64,000 nt of DNA from Callipepla californica brunnescens (lineage: Eukaryota; Chordata; Aves; Galliformes; Odontophoridae). Positions 22,401-35,600 of the stretch are shown here, in pieces. The stretch is from positions 1,550,001-1,614,000 of the forward strand of contig JALIRH010000044.1 in NCBI GenBank assembly GCA_023055505.1, in the 5' to 3' direction. The notes beneath the pieces are model-generated. The model was not told the DNA's origin. It saw only the letters and a program-made list of their open reading frames with translations, and searched no databases. Position numbers and translations under genes: made by a program. Every line of letters starts with the position of its first letter. The first letter of the stretch is position 1.

Positions 22401-25400
22401 AGTTGATCACAATTGGTATATTGATTAACATAGTGCTGGGGATCAGTAATTGGTGTTTTTGATTTTGTTTCCATCTGTCTTACACAAACTTGCTTTTTGT
22501 TTCAAGTAAATGACATGTTTCACTCTTAGATTCATTCCTGTAAAACAGGAGTGATGTTATCTACCAAGGAGCTGTTTGTTAGCTTTGTTGAGTTTTTAGA
22601 ATCCTCATCAGAAAACAGTGTAGAAGCTTATGGGCCAAGATATTATTTCTACACAGACCAATTTTATATTCTTGCAAATGCTCCTTCTAGGTTGTGGTAG
22701 CTTACAGTCCCCTTCCAATAGTTCTGCCATTGCTGTAAGACAGGTTGCAGTCAAAAAGGATTTTCTGGTCCTTCTTTCCTCTGTCACTCTTTCCATACGC
22801 TTTGTGAAAACTCATGCTAGTGAAAACTAACCACTTTATTTTTATTTTTTTTTCAGGTTAATTTTCAGCTGAAGTTTCCTGATCTAACTGATCATGTGGT
22901 TTCATGGCTGCTAACTCACAGAGATGCTGTAAGAGCACACACCTGAACAATGGCAAGGCTGCCCCTTTCAGTCACAGTGCGTATGTACATTGGCTAATGT
23001 TTTCAGGCAACCTAAGTTCCAGCAGTGCTTCTCCAGAGAATGGTGAGTAACATTAGTGAGCTCTGTGACCTGCGTAACTTTATGATGCTTCAGTTATATG
23101 TTCTCTTTAACAATGAATTTTGCCTGTGATAAAAGTTATTGGCTACCTGAAAATTGGAGTTGCACTATGTTCAGGAAGGAATTTGCATAAATCCCATAGT
23201 CAGCCTTTTTCTGACGAAGTAGCTTGAGCTAGTGGAAAAACTATGTCCAGATCATGCCCTGACAGCCACTTTTGTGTTCACACTTGAGTGATGGCCTTCT
23301 AGGGGAGGAGCAAGCTTGGCACCTCATCCCTGTGCTCTGCATAAAATCATTAACTGCTAAGGCTCAGGTGAGGTCTTCTGCAGTCCCAAAGTGTAATGGC
23401 AGATAATGGGGATATATAAGTTTGTGAAAGCAGAGAAGCTAAATAGCTTTTCTGGGATAGTGACAGACTTCACTTAACACCCTGGAGACATGGGAAAGTA
23501 AGTTAGTTAAACAGAGTCTCAAGAATGTCTCACATAGTTTTCTCTGCTGTTCAGGACCACACTTCCAGATAACAGGACAATACATACTAAGTACTTGAGT
23601 CAGCTGGCTGCCAAAGTACAAATCTGGTATTTGTTCCCATTACACAAAGTAGCACTGATGTCATAAAAGACATAAAGAGCTTTAAGTTACGTTTGGTATT
23701 TCTAAGCCATCTCATGCTTTCATATTTTGATTATTTTTAGTGTATATCCCTACAGTAATGGGTAACATGCATCATAAAGTAATGCATCATTAAGTACATG
23801 CAAATGTGGATGAAAAATTAAATGCTGAAATATTTCTGAAAACGAAATTGTTGTGATGGGTATAAGAAGAAAATGTCCAAAACCAAATAAGATGTTAATG
23901 AAAATTTCCTAATGAAGTAAGAGTTCGCTCTAAGGTTTTGTGTTTAGTGTTGTGTTTTTTTTTTTTTTCCCACATATTAATCAAATATTAATCTTAAAGC
24001 ATTTTGCCTATAAACATACGTACTCAAGGTGCCTGTTTGTAATTGTGGTGCCTGATAGCTTTGTTCAGAGTTCAGCTTTAAATACAACTGTCTGCGTTAA
24101 TGGGAACTAGAAAGAGAAGCAGCTCCACATCTGATTAAGACACTACCATGGGTGCTGCTCCTACTAAAACAATTCCTGGGTATCACGGGCTGTTTTTTCA
24201 TAGTTAAGTGCATCCATTAGTGTATAAAGAGCAGCTAAAGGCATTAAATTACATTGTTGAGGAACTAACCTTCTGTGACTGGACTAATGTGGTGCTTGAA
24301 TGAGAATTGTTTTATTTCAGGTTCTCTCCAGGCTAAAAAAAAATAAAAAAATACACCCATCTACGGGAAAGTGATTCTTATCGAAATACTTGGTTGCTTT
24401 TTCACTAAACTTTAAAGAAATGATGCTTGACTAATGGATGTCCAGAAGATCCCAGAACTCTTCAAATAGACATTAAAATAACTCCTGCCACTGCTTTTGA
24501 TTGTACCAGAGTGAAGTTGTTGTAACTCTGTCAAGGTCACTGCTTATGAACTGCAGACAAATGCATTGATTTTGGAGAATGCTTTTTCTGTTGCATTGAG
24601 AAAAAATCTGCTGGAATTATATAATCCAACGTGTTGAGCTTAATTTAAGGACAGTGTTCAAAAAGTTGTCTTTTACTTAGTAGCTATTGGGAGGTACTGC
24701 CATGAGTCTCAAAGTATGTGAATCTTAGTTAAATGGGAATGAATATATTACAGAAGTTTCTGTATGTATCTGCTGGAAAGAAAGCACACTCAACTTGAAG
24801 GTCATTTTAAAAATACCCTTAAGAAAGGGTAAGACTTTCTTGTTTCTTTGGTACTATATAATTAGTTTATGCTTTCATCCTGAGTGAAGATACATCTTGG
24901 CTCTCCAGCATCACTCACAGTTGCTTGCATTACTCTTTTTGCTTTCTTGATGGTTTCCATTAGGAAATAGAGTACCTCCCCCAAAAGCTTCAAATGGAAA
25001 ACACTTTAATAAAAAATACTCTGTGTCCAATACAGGTAAAATGTGCAGAGAGGTGAACAGCTGGAAGTATCTGGTCCTGTTTTTTAAAAGAAATTGTACA
25101 CACAGCACTGTATTTGGCTTTTTTTAAAGCAGCTTATTCAACTGTGAAGTTTTGGGGTTGCTGTTTAATTAACTGTTTAGAATTGTATGCTTTGCATAAT
25201 CACTATTTGACTACACTGAAAAAAAGGAAGTTCAAACTATTCATTACTCAACTAAAACAATCTGAAATGCGAATCAGACTTTCCGATTTCTCTTCAGTGC
25301 TCTTAAGTTTTGAGGTAAATAATTCTTCCAAGGAAAGACACTCAGACTTCTGTCTGAACAGTTTTTACTTTGGTCCTGTGCGTGGTTTTACCTTGAAGTA

Positions 25401-26152
25401 GAATTTCGCATAGGTGGGAGGTATTATATTCCAAGTTCCTTTGACATAAATAATTCATTTGACTTGTGAAAATTATAAGCTGCTCTGCAGTTTTAAACAA
25501 TGAACATCAAAACCCAAGCAGACTAATATCAGGTGTGAAAATTTCTCCACATACATACATTTACTATACATACTGATGTTTATGTATTATATACATAAAA
25601 AATCTATTTAAAATATTTTGTACTGGTTAATTTCATAACAATACAGGATCTAAGCATGCTTGCTGATGTTCTTTATCTGTTATTTCCGAAAATGGATAAT
25701 TTTTGAAAGTTTTAAGTGCATGAATATCTTCTGTAACTGACAGCATATCTGGCTTCATATTACTTGCACTACTCCCACATGCCCAGGGGATCTGAAATGC
25801 ACACTGAGGTTAGTGGGACAGATCTCGTTATTCATCCTAAATTCCTCAGACTGTACCCAAACATAACCCTTCAAAACTATAAATGTTGGACAAAATGGGT
25901 TGGGATGAGAGAGCCTTCTTCTGCCGGCTTTCTGCTCCAGATCTCTCTCCAAGCTCTTCTCTCCTTCCTGTTCCTCTTTGTCCTTTGCTTCCAGGCTCCT
26001 GCAGCACCAACTGCCTACCCTACCTCCTTCCAGGCAGGCAGCAGCAGTGGGTTTTGGGTCCCAAGGCCTTCTTATTTCTTCCCTCTTGGTATGGTTCAGG
26101 GTCCCAGCATGTGCTGAAGCCATGGTCAGAGGGGTAATGTGGGAGTGGTTCT
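16421..26152. other. Intergenic DNA, no gene recognised
   Basis: A long AT-rich interval with scattered homopolymers (T16 at 19294-19309, T-runs near 22010, 22842 and 23956) and a short TTTA array near 21220. A slightly GC-richer patch lies at 17700-18060. Open frames are all below 160 codons, unrelated to known families and without plausible splice context. No transposon was recognised up to the next CR1. Confidence 0.55.
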
Positions 26153-26283
26153 GAATCACAGAATCACTCAGGTTGGAAAAGACCTCAAATACCATAGAGT
26201 CCAACCATGACCTAACCATACTACCCTAACTCTAACAACCCTCCCTCTAAACCATGTCCCTGAGCACCACATCCAAAACTGAG
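26153..26283 (-). mobile_element. Short CR1 LINE fragment (reverse strand)
   Basis: GAATCACAGAATCACTCAGG, GTTGGAAAAGACCTC, GAGTCCAACCATGA and ACCATGTCCCTGAGCACCAC form the reverse complement of the CR1 3' end. About 130 bases remain, so it is a short 5'-truncated copy. Confidence 0.9.
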
Positions 26284-26539
26284 GAACAAATATTTCCAGG
26301 TACGTCTTCATAAAGTTTGCAGCAGTATTCCTGAATTCCTGTTTTGACTGTTGTCTGCAGATATTGATGAAAAGCTCCTTTCATGACAAAGGCAGGAAGC
26401 TTTTAACATGAAAACGGTCAAACTGTTGTCACAATTCAAAGCAAATATGAGGCCTGGATAGAAACACAGTGTAAACATTCCCAGGAGAAGCTTCTCGAGC
26501 TTGTTATGCAGAGCAAAGTTGGCACAGTGTCCCATTTGC

Positions 26540-27360
26540 AACACTAAAAATCAAATAGTTTTTTTATTTGTTATTTTTGCACTATTTAAGTGACATTCTA
26601 TTTGTTTTAAGAATTTGTTTCTGACGCACAAGTCTCCTCTGTCCACCCATTCGCAACAGATGAGCACTCTGTGCAGTCACAAGTGTCTGCTTTGTTCAAT
26701 TGTTGTTGTGATTGAAAAATCAATAATTAATTCATAGCTGAGATAAAGAGCTCAAACCCATTATGAGATTACTGCCACTGTGAAGGTTTTTCATTATATT
26801 AATATTAGAAGAGGAGGAGACTGAGGGCCTTTGCTGCTTCTGGTTTGGTCTACTGCCTGTTCTAGTTTTTTCTTCAGGTGCCTATCACTGGGCTATCTCA
26901 GTAACAATAAACTAGTTACTCAAATGTTGTACTAAATAGTGCTTTCAAGATAACTCAGTGTAATGAGAATGAAACTTTTTCTGATAATGATAAAAATGTT
27001 TGTTCAATAAATTTCTACCATAATTCCCAAGTGATCAAGCAGCCCATGAGTTCACAAAGTAAGTTAAGTAATTCAATAACATCTCATACCTGAAAAACAC
27101 AAATTGCTGTCCAACTGATTACGTTAATTTATCTGCTGGAGAAATCACTCTGAGGGGTGGGAATTTATGAATGCTCAGAGTAAAATTAACAAATGCATAA
27201 GATTAAAGGTAAAGCAAACAATTTGTAATTACAAATGATCTCAGTATTTGCAAGATATTGTAGAAGGAAAAAAAGAACGACAAAATTGGCAAATGTGTTT
27301 ATTTTCTCATTCACTTAATTTACTTTATATAACCTGTTGCTGTCACCATGGCAATTATTC
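26540..27360. promoter_or_regulatory. Candidate conserved element with a 16-bp homeodomain palindrome
   Basis: The block is repeat-free with many homeodomain-type cores (AATCAATAATTAATTC near 26720, TTACGTTAATTTATC near 27120). A perfect palindrome ATTTGTAATTACAAAT lies at 27221-27236, centred on TAATTA. GGGAATTTATGAATGC and AAGATTAAAGG lie between. Enhancer function is inferred. Confidence 0.35.
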
Positions 27361-30300
27361 TTTCTTAAGGCACAGGAAGCACATAGTCAGCCACAGCATT
27401 TGGTTCTTTACTTAAGTGCATGGCAAAGAGGCTATTTAGAAAAACAATTATAGTTAGCGCTTGTTATGGTGAATCTATTGAGGTTGTGAAAGATTTCAGT
27501 TTAAGGCTTGGTGTTTTCTGCAGTGTATTACTCTGACTGTGTAGTCATCAGCATTTACTGGGTTGTGTTTCCACTTACAATTTCTTCAGAGACAAATCAG
27601 ATTCTCCGGTTCTCTTTCCTGCCTGTCATACAGATTGCTGCTGTGGTTGTGCTCTAACTCAGACTGGTGAAATAATCCACTTAGATAGGCTGTTAAAGGG
27701 AGTTTTGGTGATATATTTAATATCTCAGAGTTCTTTGTGGCTCTGGCTTGGTTTGTCCAGGCTCAGCACAAGCATGCTAATGGCAGCTTCAACAGTGATG
27801 AGATTATATGCTCAGTGCATGCTTCGTGGTCAGGTTTAGGTCTGATCCCCAGTACGCAGAGTCCAATGGGACAAAAAAAATGCTGATATTAGGCTCTTTG
27901 CGTGTTAAGGAACGAAGTGCAGGGCAGATCTCTGGGAATATCACCACAGAACTGTTGCATTAATTTAACCTGTCATTATGTTTCCCCTATTACTTCATAA
28001 ATTTGCAACAGAAGCAGAAGTTGTAAAACTCTTCAGCTATTGGTAGCGCTTGATTGCTTTTTAATATGCTGCAGTTGCTTCTCTCTGGACTGGTTACACA
28101 GTCTGCGCTTTTCAAAAAACAATATAAGCTGAAAATATAGCAAGATGTGCACAGAACAGAATTAAAAAAAAAAAATGGTAATGGCTCCTAGGCAAAAGTT
28201 CACAAAGACTCTTTCTTTGTACCAGAACAAGTTGTAATATTGCAAGTCTGGAGGCCCACTGGTCTGTTAGAACAGGGATCCAGCACCAGGGCTGGCTCAA
28301 GGACATTGCTGAATGGGCTCAGAGTAAAAGCCTGCATAATAGGGTAGCTGCTGCAGAAGTCCCTGGGGAATCTCTCCCAAGCTTCAGAGATCTGGGCTCC
28401 AGTGATTTTTCCTTTGGTTTTGATGATGAGCAACTCTATTTTGCAAGTGTCACTTTTTTTTTCTCTTATGAATTCTTGATATTTTGCATTAGAAGTTGCA
28501 TGTACTTCAGACTTTCAGCTTCCATGGGTTTTTACTTTGACAAATGATTTACAACTGAAACAAACAAACAAAATTAATTGAAAAAAATTATATATATTTT
28601 AATACTTTTAGAATTCAGATTCTATGTGTGTTAAGTCCTTGCATTTGGAGCTCATTTCCCCCACAAACTCTGCTGTCAGGGAAAGCCCAACTGCTCAAAT
28701 ATTCATGATATAAAACCAAAACAATTATAAATATGTTATAATTCTTGCATTTTGAGTTGACAGTGGTGAAAAATAGAAGGGAAACTCCATGAGAAGGAAC
28801 AAGTCATGTTTCCCATAGGATTTTTCCAACACTGGAGGTAACCTAGACTTCAAGCAGTTACTCTTTATTCCTCCCTCTGAGTAAATGTTTTGTGGTTAGC
28901 TTCCTTTAGAGATATCTTTTTAAAATGGAAGTAAAAACGATTCTAGCTGAAAGCTTTCTGAGTTGCAAGGCTTCAGCTGCAGCACAGCAGCTTTTTGGAG
29001 AACATGTATCCGAAGACTAAAGAATTGGCTGTAGTTCCTCAAAGAATCACTTCAGAAATGTGTGAGTAGCACCGCTCACCCACTTGCTGAATCTTAGTCA
29101 CTTGTGCCTTGGCTTTTGCAATAGCCACGTGAAAAAGAAAGGGTTATTTATTAAGAGCAGAACAGTTCCCTTTTAGTTCTGTAGCAATCATGTCTCTTTT
29201 TTTCCAGTCCATGGAAAGTGTTATCTCAGGCAGCTTTGTGCAGGAAGTTCTGTTTATCACTTCCTCACAGTTGCAGTTTGTCTAGGACTTAAATATATGA
29301 TATCAGATTGCATCAAAATGTGGGCCTTTGTGTGCTTAACTCATCAAAGGAGTGGACCCTCAGGACTTGATATCACTTCGCTGCATATGCAGTCATGTAA
29401 CAAAACAAAGTCTATCTAAACAAGACAGAACTATTTCTGTTGGTAGTGCAGCAAAGCGAACAGAATTGGTGTAGTTTCAGGTATCTGTGCTGTTTCACTT
29501 CTTGTTTTTAAATTTATCACTTTTTTAAAAAAGTGACATGGTTTGCCTGTTTTTACTATGTAAACTACGTTAAAGACCAAAATATTACTTGTACAATTAA
29601 AAAAAACAAGGCAAAACAAAAAAAATCCAACCATAAACCAAACCCAACAGAGATTAATTTGGTATAAACTACTGCTATGCCTGCTTGCATTGCGAAAACA
29701 CACTCTGAAATTTTGAATTCATATGTTTTAGTCGGCTTCAGAAAATCTGAAATGATACAAAGCTATCCACAGAATTGTGTGCCAAAAAAGCTTGAGATAC
29801 CATGTCCAAGAGTGTAAGTGCAGCAGTAAGAGCTTGGCTAGGGCTTGAGAACCTGCTCTCCCACCTTTGTGGCTGTTGCTATTTTCTGTAGCTGATAAAG
29901 GAGTTCCCTCTTCAGTACAGCAGGCTGCCTTGCCAGATGTTAGTCTTCATGGGTAGCCACAGGAAGCCTATTCAAACTGTGTAGCAATACTTCTCCTCTG
30001 AGCAGCAGCTCCTCTGTGCTGACTCCGGGTTTCAATACCACCCTCTTCCACGCCCCATGTGGTATCTGACTTGTTTGTATTGGCCTTTTTACTCAGCACA
30101 GGCTAGTCCTGGTGGCTGATATATGTCCATCTGTTGTGGAGCCCACTACCCATTTCTGCTCCTTCCCATGTGTTTCAGGTGCATGTTTTAATGACATAAC
30201 AGATGCAGAACTAAGACTAAAAGTTTTATGTTGGGATCTGACTTAATATCCGTGATGTAGCACCCTTTCTTACTAACGTCCATTAAATATAATATATATA

Positions 30301-30540
30301 TATATTTGGCAGTAAAAGATGTCCACTCTCTTGATGCCTCCTTTCTTACTTGTGAAATAATATGTTAATGTAACATGGGTAAAAACAACCTTTTTTTTCT
30401 TTCATGAAATGTTCTGTGGACTGATGTACTCAACTAAGAGATTACTCCAAATCACATCAAGCAACTGCTGTGGGAGCCAGTGGTGAGAACAGAGTGAAGC
30501 TGTCCCAGGGACAGAAGGGGCTGCTGGGGTTGAACCTGCA
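27361..30540. other. Intergenic DNA with a 20-bp palindrome and AT repeats
   Basis: No gene recognised. It holds a perfect 20-base palindrome at 29517-29536 (TCAC, six T, six A, GTGA), a short TA repeat at 30291-30305 and an A-run near 28160. The remaining sequence is unique AT-rich DNA with short chance open frames. Confidence 0.6.
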
Positions 30541-30594
30541 GGGATGATTACAGAAAGTTTCAGGTCCTTTCCAACACAAACTATTCTATGATCC
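30541..30594 (+). mobile_element. Probable CR1 3'-end remnant
   Basis: GGTCCTTTCCAACACAAACT followed by ATTCTATGATCC matches the terminal part of CR1 on the + strand. The preceding 50-70 bases (GGGTTGAACCTGCAGG and before) may belong to the same old copy, but divergence blurs the edge. Confidence 0.6.
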
Positions 30595-31929
30595 TTTTCT
30601 GACAGTCCTTCAGTGAGCTGAAATAATGCATTTTTTATTCCACTGGTGTCCAACATGCTTTGTCACACCAAGGAAACCCTGAGAGGTGTTTTGCTGTTTG
30701 TTCAACATCAATTCCTTCCTCCCACTGCATTTTCCACAGGAGGGGCGATGTTGGCCCTACCAGTCACTTGGAGCTATGGGAAGTTTTGGAAGGTGTAGGA
30801 CATACTGCTCTGGGCTTTATTCTTGAGCTTTGTCAGAGCTTTAAGTTACGAGCAAACTCCTGCTTCCAGGTTGAAAACAAGAAATCTCTCAAAAGTGAGG
30901 TTTGTTTGTTTAACTAAAGCTGAACTTTCTTCCCCTTCTCTTTTAATGTGATTATTATAGAAAAATGAATGTCAGGATTCAACCATGGCTGTTCTGTTGG
31001 TCCAAAATTCTTCAACTTTGAAAATAACTGTATTTTGAAGACAGCAAATGCACGATGCTGCCTTATGAGGAGTGCCTCAGTGTTCACTGCAGTGGTGGTG
31101 GAGGGAAAATGGCTTTTGTTAGACAGTATGGATAATCAGTGCTCTGAGTCAAGTTTGTAGATATGAATCAGTCATGTTGCACTTCACATGTACATGTTTA
31201 CACTGTGAAAACTGGAAGTTTTGTGTAGTTCTGCTTTGTGGAATATCACACCACCCTAAACGTGCACTCAAAAAGCTTTTTTGGATTTGATGGGTGGAAA
31301 GGGGGATGTTTGCAGTTACTATCTAGAGATGGTTGATCTTTCCATACTGTTTTCAATCTAGATGTTCATATCTGTACTTACTAATATACATACAGTTTAT
31401 AAAATATTACATGTTCTAGTAGGTGATGGTACCCTGTGTGCTACTGGAGACATTGGAAGGGTCCACCTTTCTTGGCAGTCTATGGCATATGGTTTCTAAT
31501 GAGCATAAAAAGTTGAATCAGTTGGATTAATAAATTTCCTTCTCCAGTCAGGGTGAGACTTTAAACAGAATTACTTCTGCCCTTCACTTCTCCTGCTCTC
31601 TCCCGACCTTCCTCAAATCCCCTAAATGCTCATTTTGATCCTGATAAAATGTCCCTGAGGCCACACTGAAGAGAGCGCATAAAATGATGTCAATTTTCAA
31701 GTTCTGCTTTAATCCAGTTGAAGTCAGCCAGGCTGAAGAACCACCAGTTGAACAATTTCCCATTTTGGGTCGGCTTTGGAACTCCTAGGGATGCTGATGC
31801 ACGTTAATTTAAACTTCTTATCAGCAGACTAGCAAGGCCATTCACACATTTTCCAGAGACACCACAGGATTTAGGCTGTTGTTCCAAATGCTATTGTTCA
31901 GGCTGCCAGCTATTATATTTACCCCAAAC

Positions 31930-31967
31930 TGTTTTCATCTTGTTGGGTTGTTTTCATCTTGTTGGGA
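31930..31967. repeat. 19-bp tandem duplication
   Basis: TGTTTTCATCTTGTTGGGT (31930-31948) is followed directly by the same 19 bases with one difference at the last position (31949-31967). Confidence 0.9.
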
Positions 31968-32647
31968 GCCTGGTGCCAAACTGAAAAACAACACCAACCT
32001 TGGCAACTTGTCACCTTCTGGAAGGTGAAGTAATTAAACTATAGGATGCAGACAAGCTTCTATACAAACGGTGTAAACTTTTGGCTGTGTTTTCAGTAGA
32101 TGGTGAATCTGTTTTTAGGGAAATACAGGGCTCTGTGGCACAAAGTCTTTCTTTAGGGTTTCTTGTTCGATTATTTGTTTTAATTGATAAAGATCTTGGG
32201 CAATCAGCTATGTTTGTGACCATGATTTCCATGTTTGATCAGGTCTGAACTCAGTGACTGTCAGAGATGAGCTTTTCTGCCCCATGGATATTTTAGCTGC
32301 TCAGAAGAATACAACATTTGCACAGTCATGATAGTACAAGTCTGAAAAATGTTTTATTTTCTTCCATTTTCATTCCTTGATTCAGTTTAGGAAAGAGTCA
32401 GGATACTTGTGTCCTGGGCAGCAGATTCCACATTTTAGGCAATGCATTCCTGCAAGACTGTGCTCATCCATAAAATTGAACCCTAATTGTCCAAAAATGC
32501 TTTCCTCTCTTTTGAATTTCTGGGTCATTAAACTGCATTAAAAATAATTCAGATCACAACTCATAGACATTTATGCAGACATTTATTTGCTTTGGAAAAA
32601 ATTACAGAGACTTGCCCTCAATTTAAACCAAGTCTGAGGCAGAGAAT

Positions 32648-32669
32648 AAAAAAAAAAAAAAAAAAAAAA
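32648..32669 (+). repeat. Poly(A) run of 22
   Basis: AATAAA merges directly into 22 A. It could be a retroposed tail, but no recognisable source sequence or target-site duplication was seen upstream. Confidence 0.8.
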
Positions 32670-35600
32670 GGTCTGGTTACACTTGCATTTGTTTCATTTT
32701 TCTTACACTTCTCCAGTTCCTTTTTTTGTTGGAATACTTCCACCTGGAAACACCAGAAATAAATCAGGGCACCCCGTTTTGCAGAGGATGGGTGTTCTTG
32801 TGTTGAGCTGGGATTTAGGAAACCTGGATTCAATTTTCTGCTTTGCCACTCATTTCCAGTTTAAAATTGTGGAAGTCATTCAGTGTGTTCTGTCTGTGCT
32901 TCAATATCCCACCTGTGAAACAGTTTATGTTTTCTTACCTAAGTGGGCACTAATATGGTCATTTGTGTTTCTGTGATGCTTAGGTGATATGGGGATCATT
33001 GGAGTCATTTGTGAATACAGGTTCTTTTAGAATATCAATAAATTGCTGTCATGTAAGATTTGTTTTTTTCCCCAAATCATTATTTTTATCTTGTTTTAAC
33101 CTGATGGAGAATGGGCTGTTGTGTTTGTTCCTTGGTACATGTAGCACCCCATTCCCAACAGATCCAGGTGTGCTTGCTGTGGTGGTGGTGTTTCTAAGCA
33201 GCTAACCTGGAATGTGAAGAGTGAGACAGATCGTCCTCAGTGGCGTTTTACAGCAAGTTCCTGAAGGCTTACTATTCTCAGTAAGACAATCATACTATGT
33301 TCTTTTTTTATCTTTTTTTTTTTTTTTTCTGATGCCTGAAAGTCAGCAGATCTTTGATTTGCTGTAAGTGTAGTAATGTTTTGTTTATCAGTGTGACTTA
33401 GTGGGCAGTGCAAGCACATACCATGCATATGATGCTGCATTTGGGCAAGGAAGAAAGCATTTGACTTTGATCAGCCTTAGCTTAGGTTGTGGCCCCGTGG
33501 ATCAACATAGCATCTCACATGTTCAGTTCTCATTCTGATTCTTCTCCACATACAAAACTATATTCCCAGATGAACAGGAGCAAGGTGTATTTAAGAGAAG
33601 GATTGACTTCATCTGAAGGCAGCCATGAGTCTAACCAACTCCAGTTAATGATCTGAAGACCATGCTTGTTCAACTAGGAAATGGTGAATTAATTACCTTG
33701 TCAGCCTTAATGAAAGGGGTTTTCCTCTTTAGACCCTCGAATTACAAAAATGAGCAGAGCAAGTGTAGCAAAGGGACAGGTGCTGAGAATTCTTCAGTGT
33801 CATGAGAGCTTACAGCTATTGCATTAAGATCACATCCCCTGATGCTGCTTCAATCAAAATATAGAAGAAGGCAATGATACAGCTTATCATACTGCTATAA
33901 ATAGTAAGTGTAGGTAATTAGTCAACAACACAGTATCCCTTTTCATGACTTGGCTCTCTGAATATGTTACATGATTTCATGAGTCAAATTTTTGAAGTGG
34001 CTAGCTAAGCACAAATGTAGTAAAATATTTAATTTGGAACTTGGTATGCTTGCTATTGATTAAAAATACAAACCATACAAATAAAATTATTTGCAGCGTA
34101 GTACTCCACAAAATGCTCTGTAAAAGAGAGCTTTACAAGTCATTGGATTCCCAGGAAAAAATTCATCACAACTGGCTGAGCAGCTGACAGATGTCTGATC
34201 AAAAAAGACGAGCATTAAATGCTGTGAAAACATCATTAAGTATCAGTTATATAGCAGTTAATTTAGATATCTGCTTCTCCATTTTGCTGGACGAGAATCT
34301 ATGCTCTTACATTTATTCTCAAGCAAACAGCAGCTCTTTGTTAAGTAGTTTTATACTTATATGTCGTATACTGAAAGATGTTTTCTTGTCATTACACTGT
34401 GAGTTAGCTGTCTCTTTGATTATAAATACGTACCTAGGTAAATATATTACAATGATACAGATACTTTGCCGTTGCATTTTTTTTCATAATACCTTATGCT
34501 TTTACATCAAATGATCTTCAAAAAGTCCATCTACGACCAGAAAGAACACTTTAAGTTGAACTCAATGGCATTTTCATTTCAGTATGTTCTAAGATTTAAT
34601 GAAAAATTGCTTTGAACTAAAAGATGATTAGATATTAAAAAAAAAAACAAACATTCACAAACTAGAATCTGGAGTTGTCACTGTCTACTTTGAAAGTTTT
34701 AAGAAATCCAGCAGCTGAGTAAGTAAAGGAGTTGGAGTAAGAAGATGCAGCTTGCAGCGCTTGGCACATTTATAGTTCTTAAGAGAATGTTTGTCAAGGG
34801 CAGGCGTGATTATTGCTTACTCTGTTGTTGACATATATAATTGACACAAGGCTTTTAAAAACATATGCAAGCTGTTGTTGGGTGTGATAGGATGTGTTAT
34901 CTAGACACAGTTTTCAAAATAGCTGCATTGGGTTAAATAATGGATGACCTTTCAAGAGAGGATTCAATATTGAAAATTGTACAATTTTAAAGAATTCAAA
35001 TTTAGTTGCATACTTCTAGACAGCCTGATTGCATTCCTTATCCAAGAAAATTTGTGTCATTAAGTCTTTACATTGTGAACTATGTATTTGATTTATACTG
35101 ATCAGTTCTGTTCTTAAGGGCTGATATACAGGAGACACATAATCCGTATGATTATGTAGAACCTAATCTATGAAATTTTTGTTTGTTTTCTAATGTTAAA
35201 GGAGTTTCTGTTGGAATCACACAATTGTTCTTCTCCTCAATCGTTGTTTCAAAATCTTTCGAAGTTGTTCGAAGGGGCTGAGGTGCAAAGCTGATTTGGT
35301 GGTGGTTATTTTTGGGGGAATGAATGGTGGTTGTGGTTCTTCTCACATTACAGTAGAACTCTTTACTTCTAGCTTGTAAGTAGAAATCTCCGACTATAAA
35401 AGCTATGACTGCTATACACTCCTTTCTTTACCACCTGTCTAGATCTTTAGAAACTGGGAGTGTCTAGTGACCTCTTACCTCCTAGCACTTCAACCACAAG
35501 TGGCTGGTTGTATAGGTTAGTCTTAGTTAACTGCATAAATGCTATAGAGATAGACAACTCATGATCTCCATCTCTGAATTACTGGCACTAGTCAATGGAT

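Noticed and set aside
32648..32669. Possible retropseudogene tail (A22 after AATAAA)
   Set aside because: No recognisable gene-derived sequence or flanking target-site duplication was found upstream.
34191..34514. 107-codon frame
   Set aside because: AT-rich chance frame with no recognisable family, no splice context and hydrophobic random composition.
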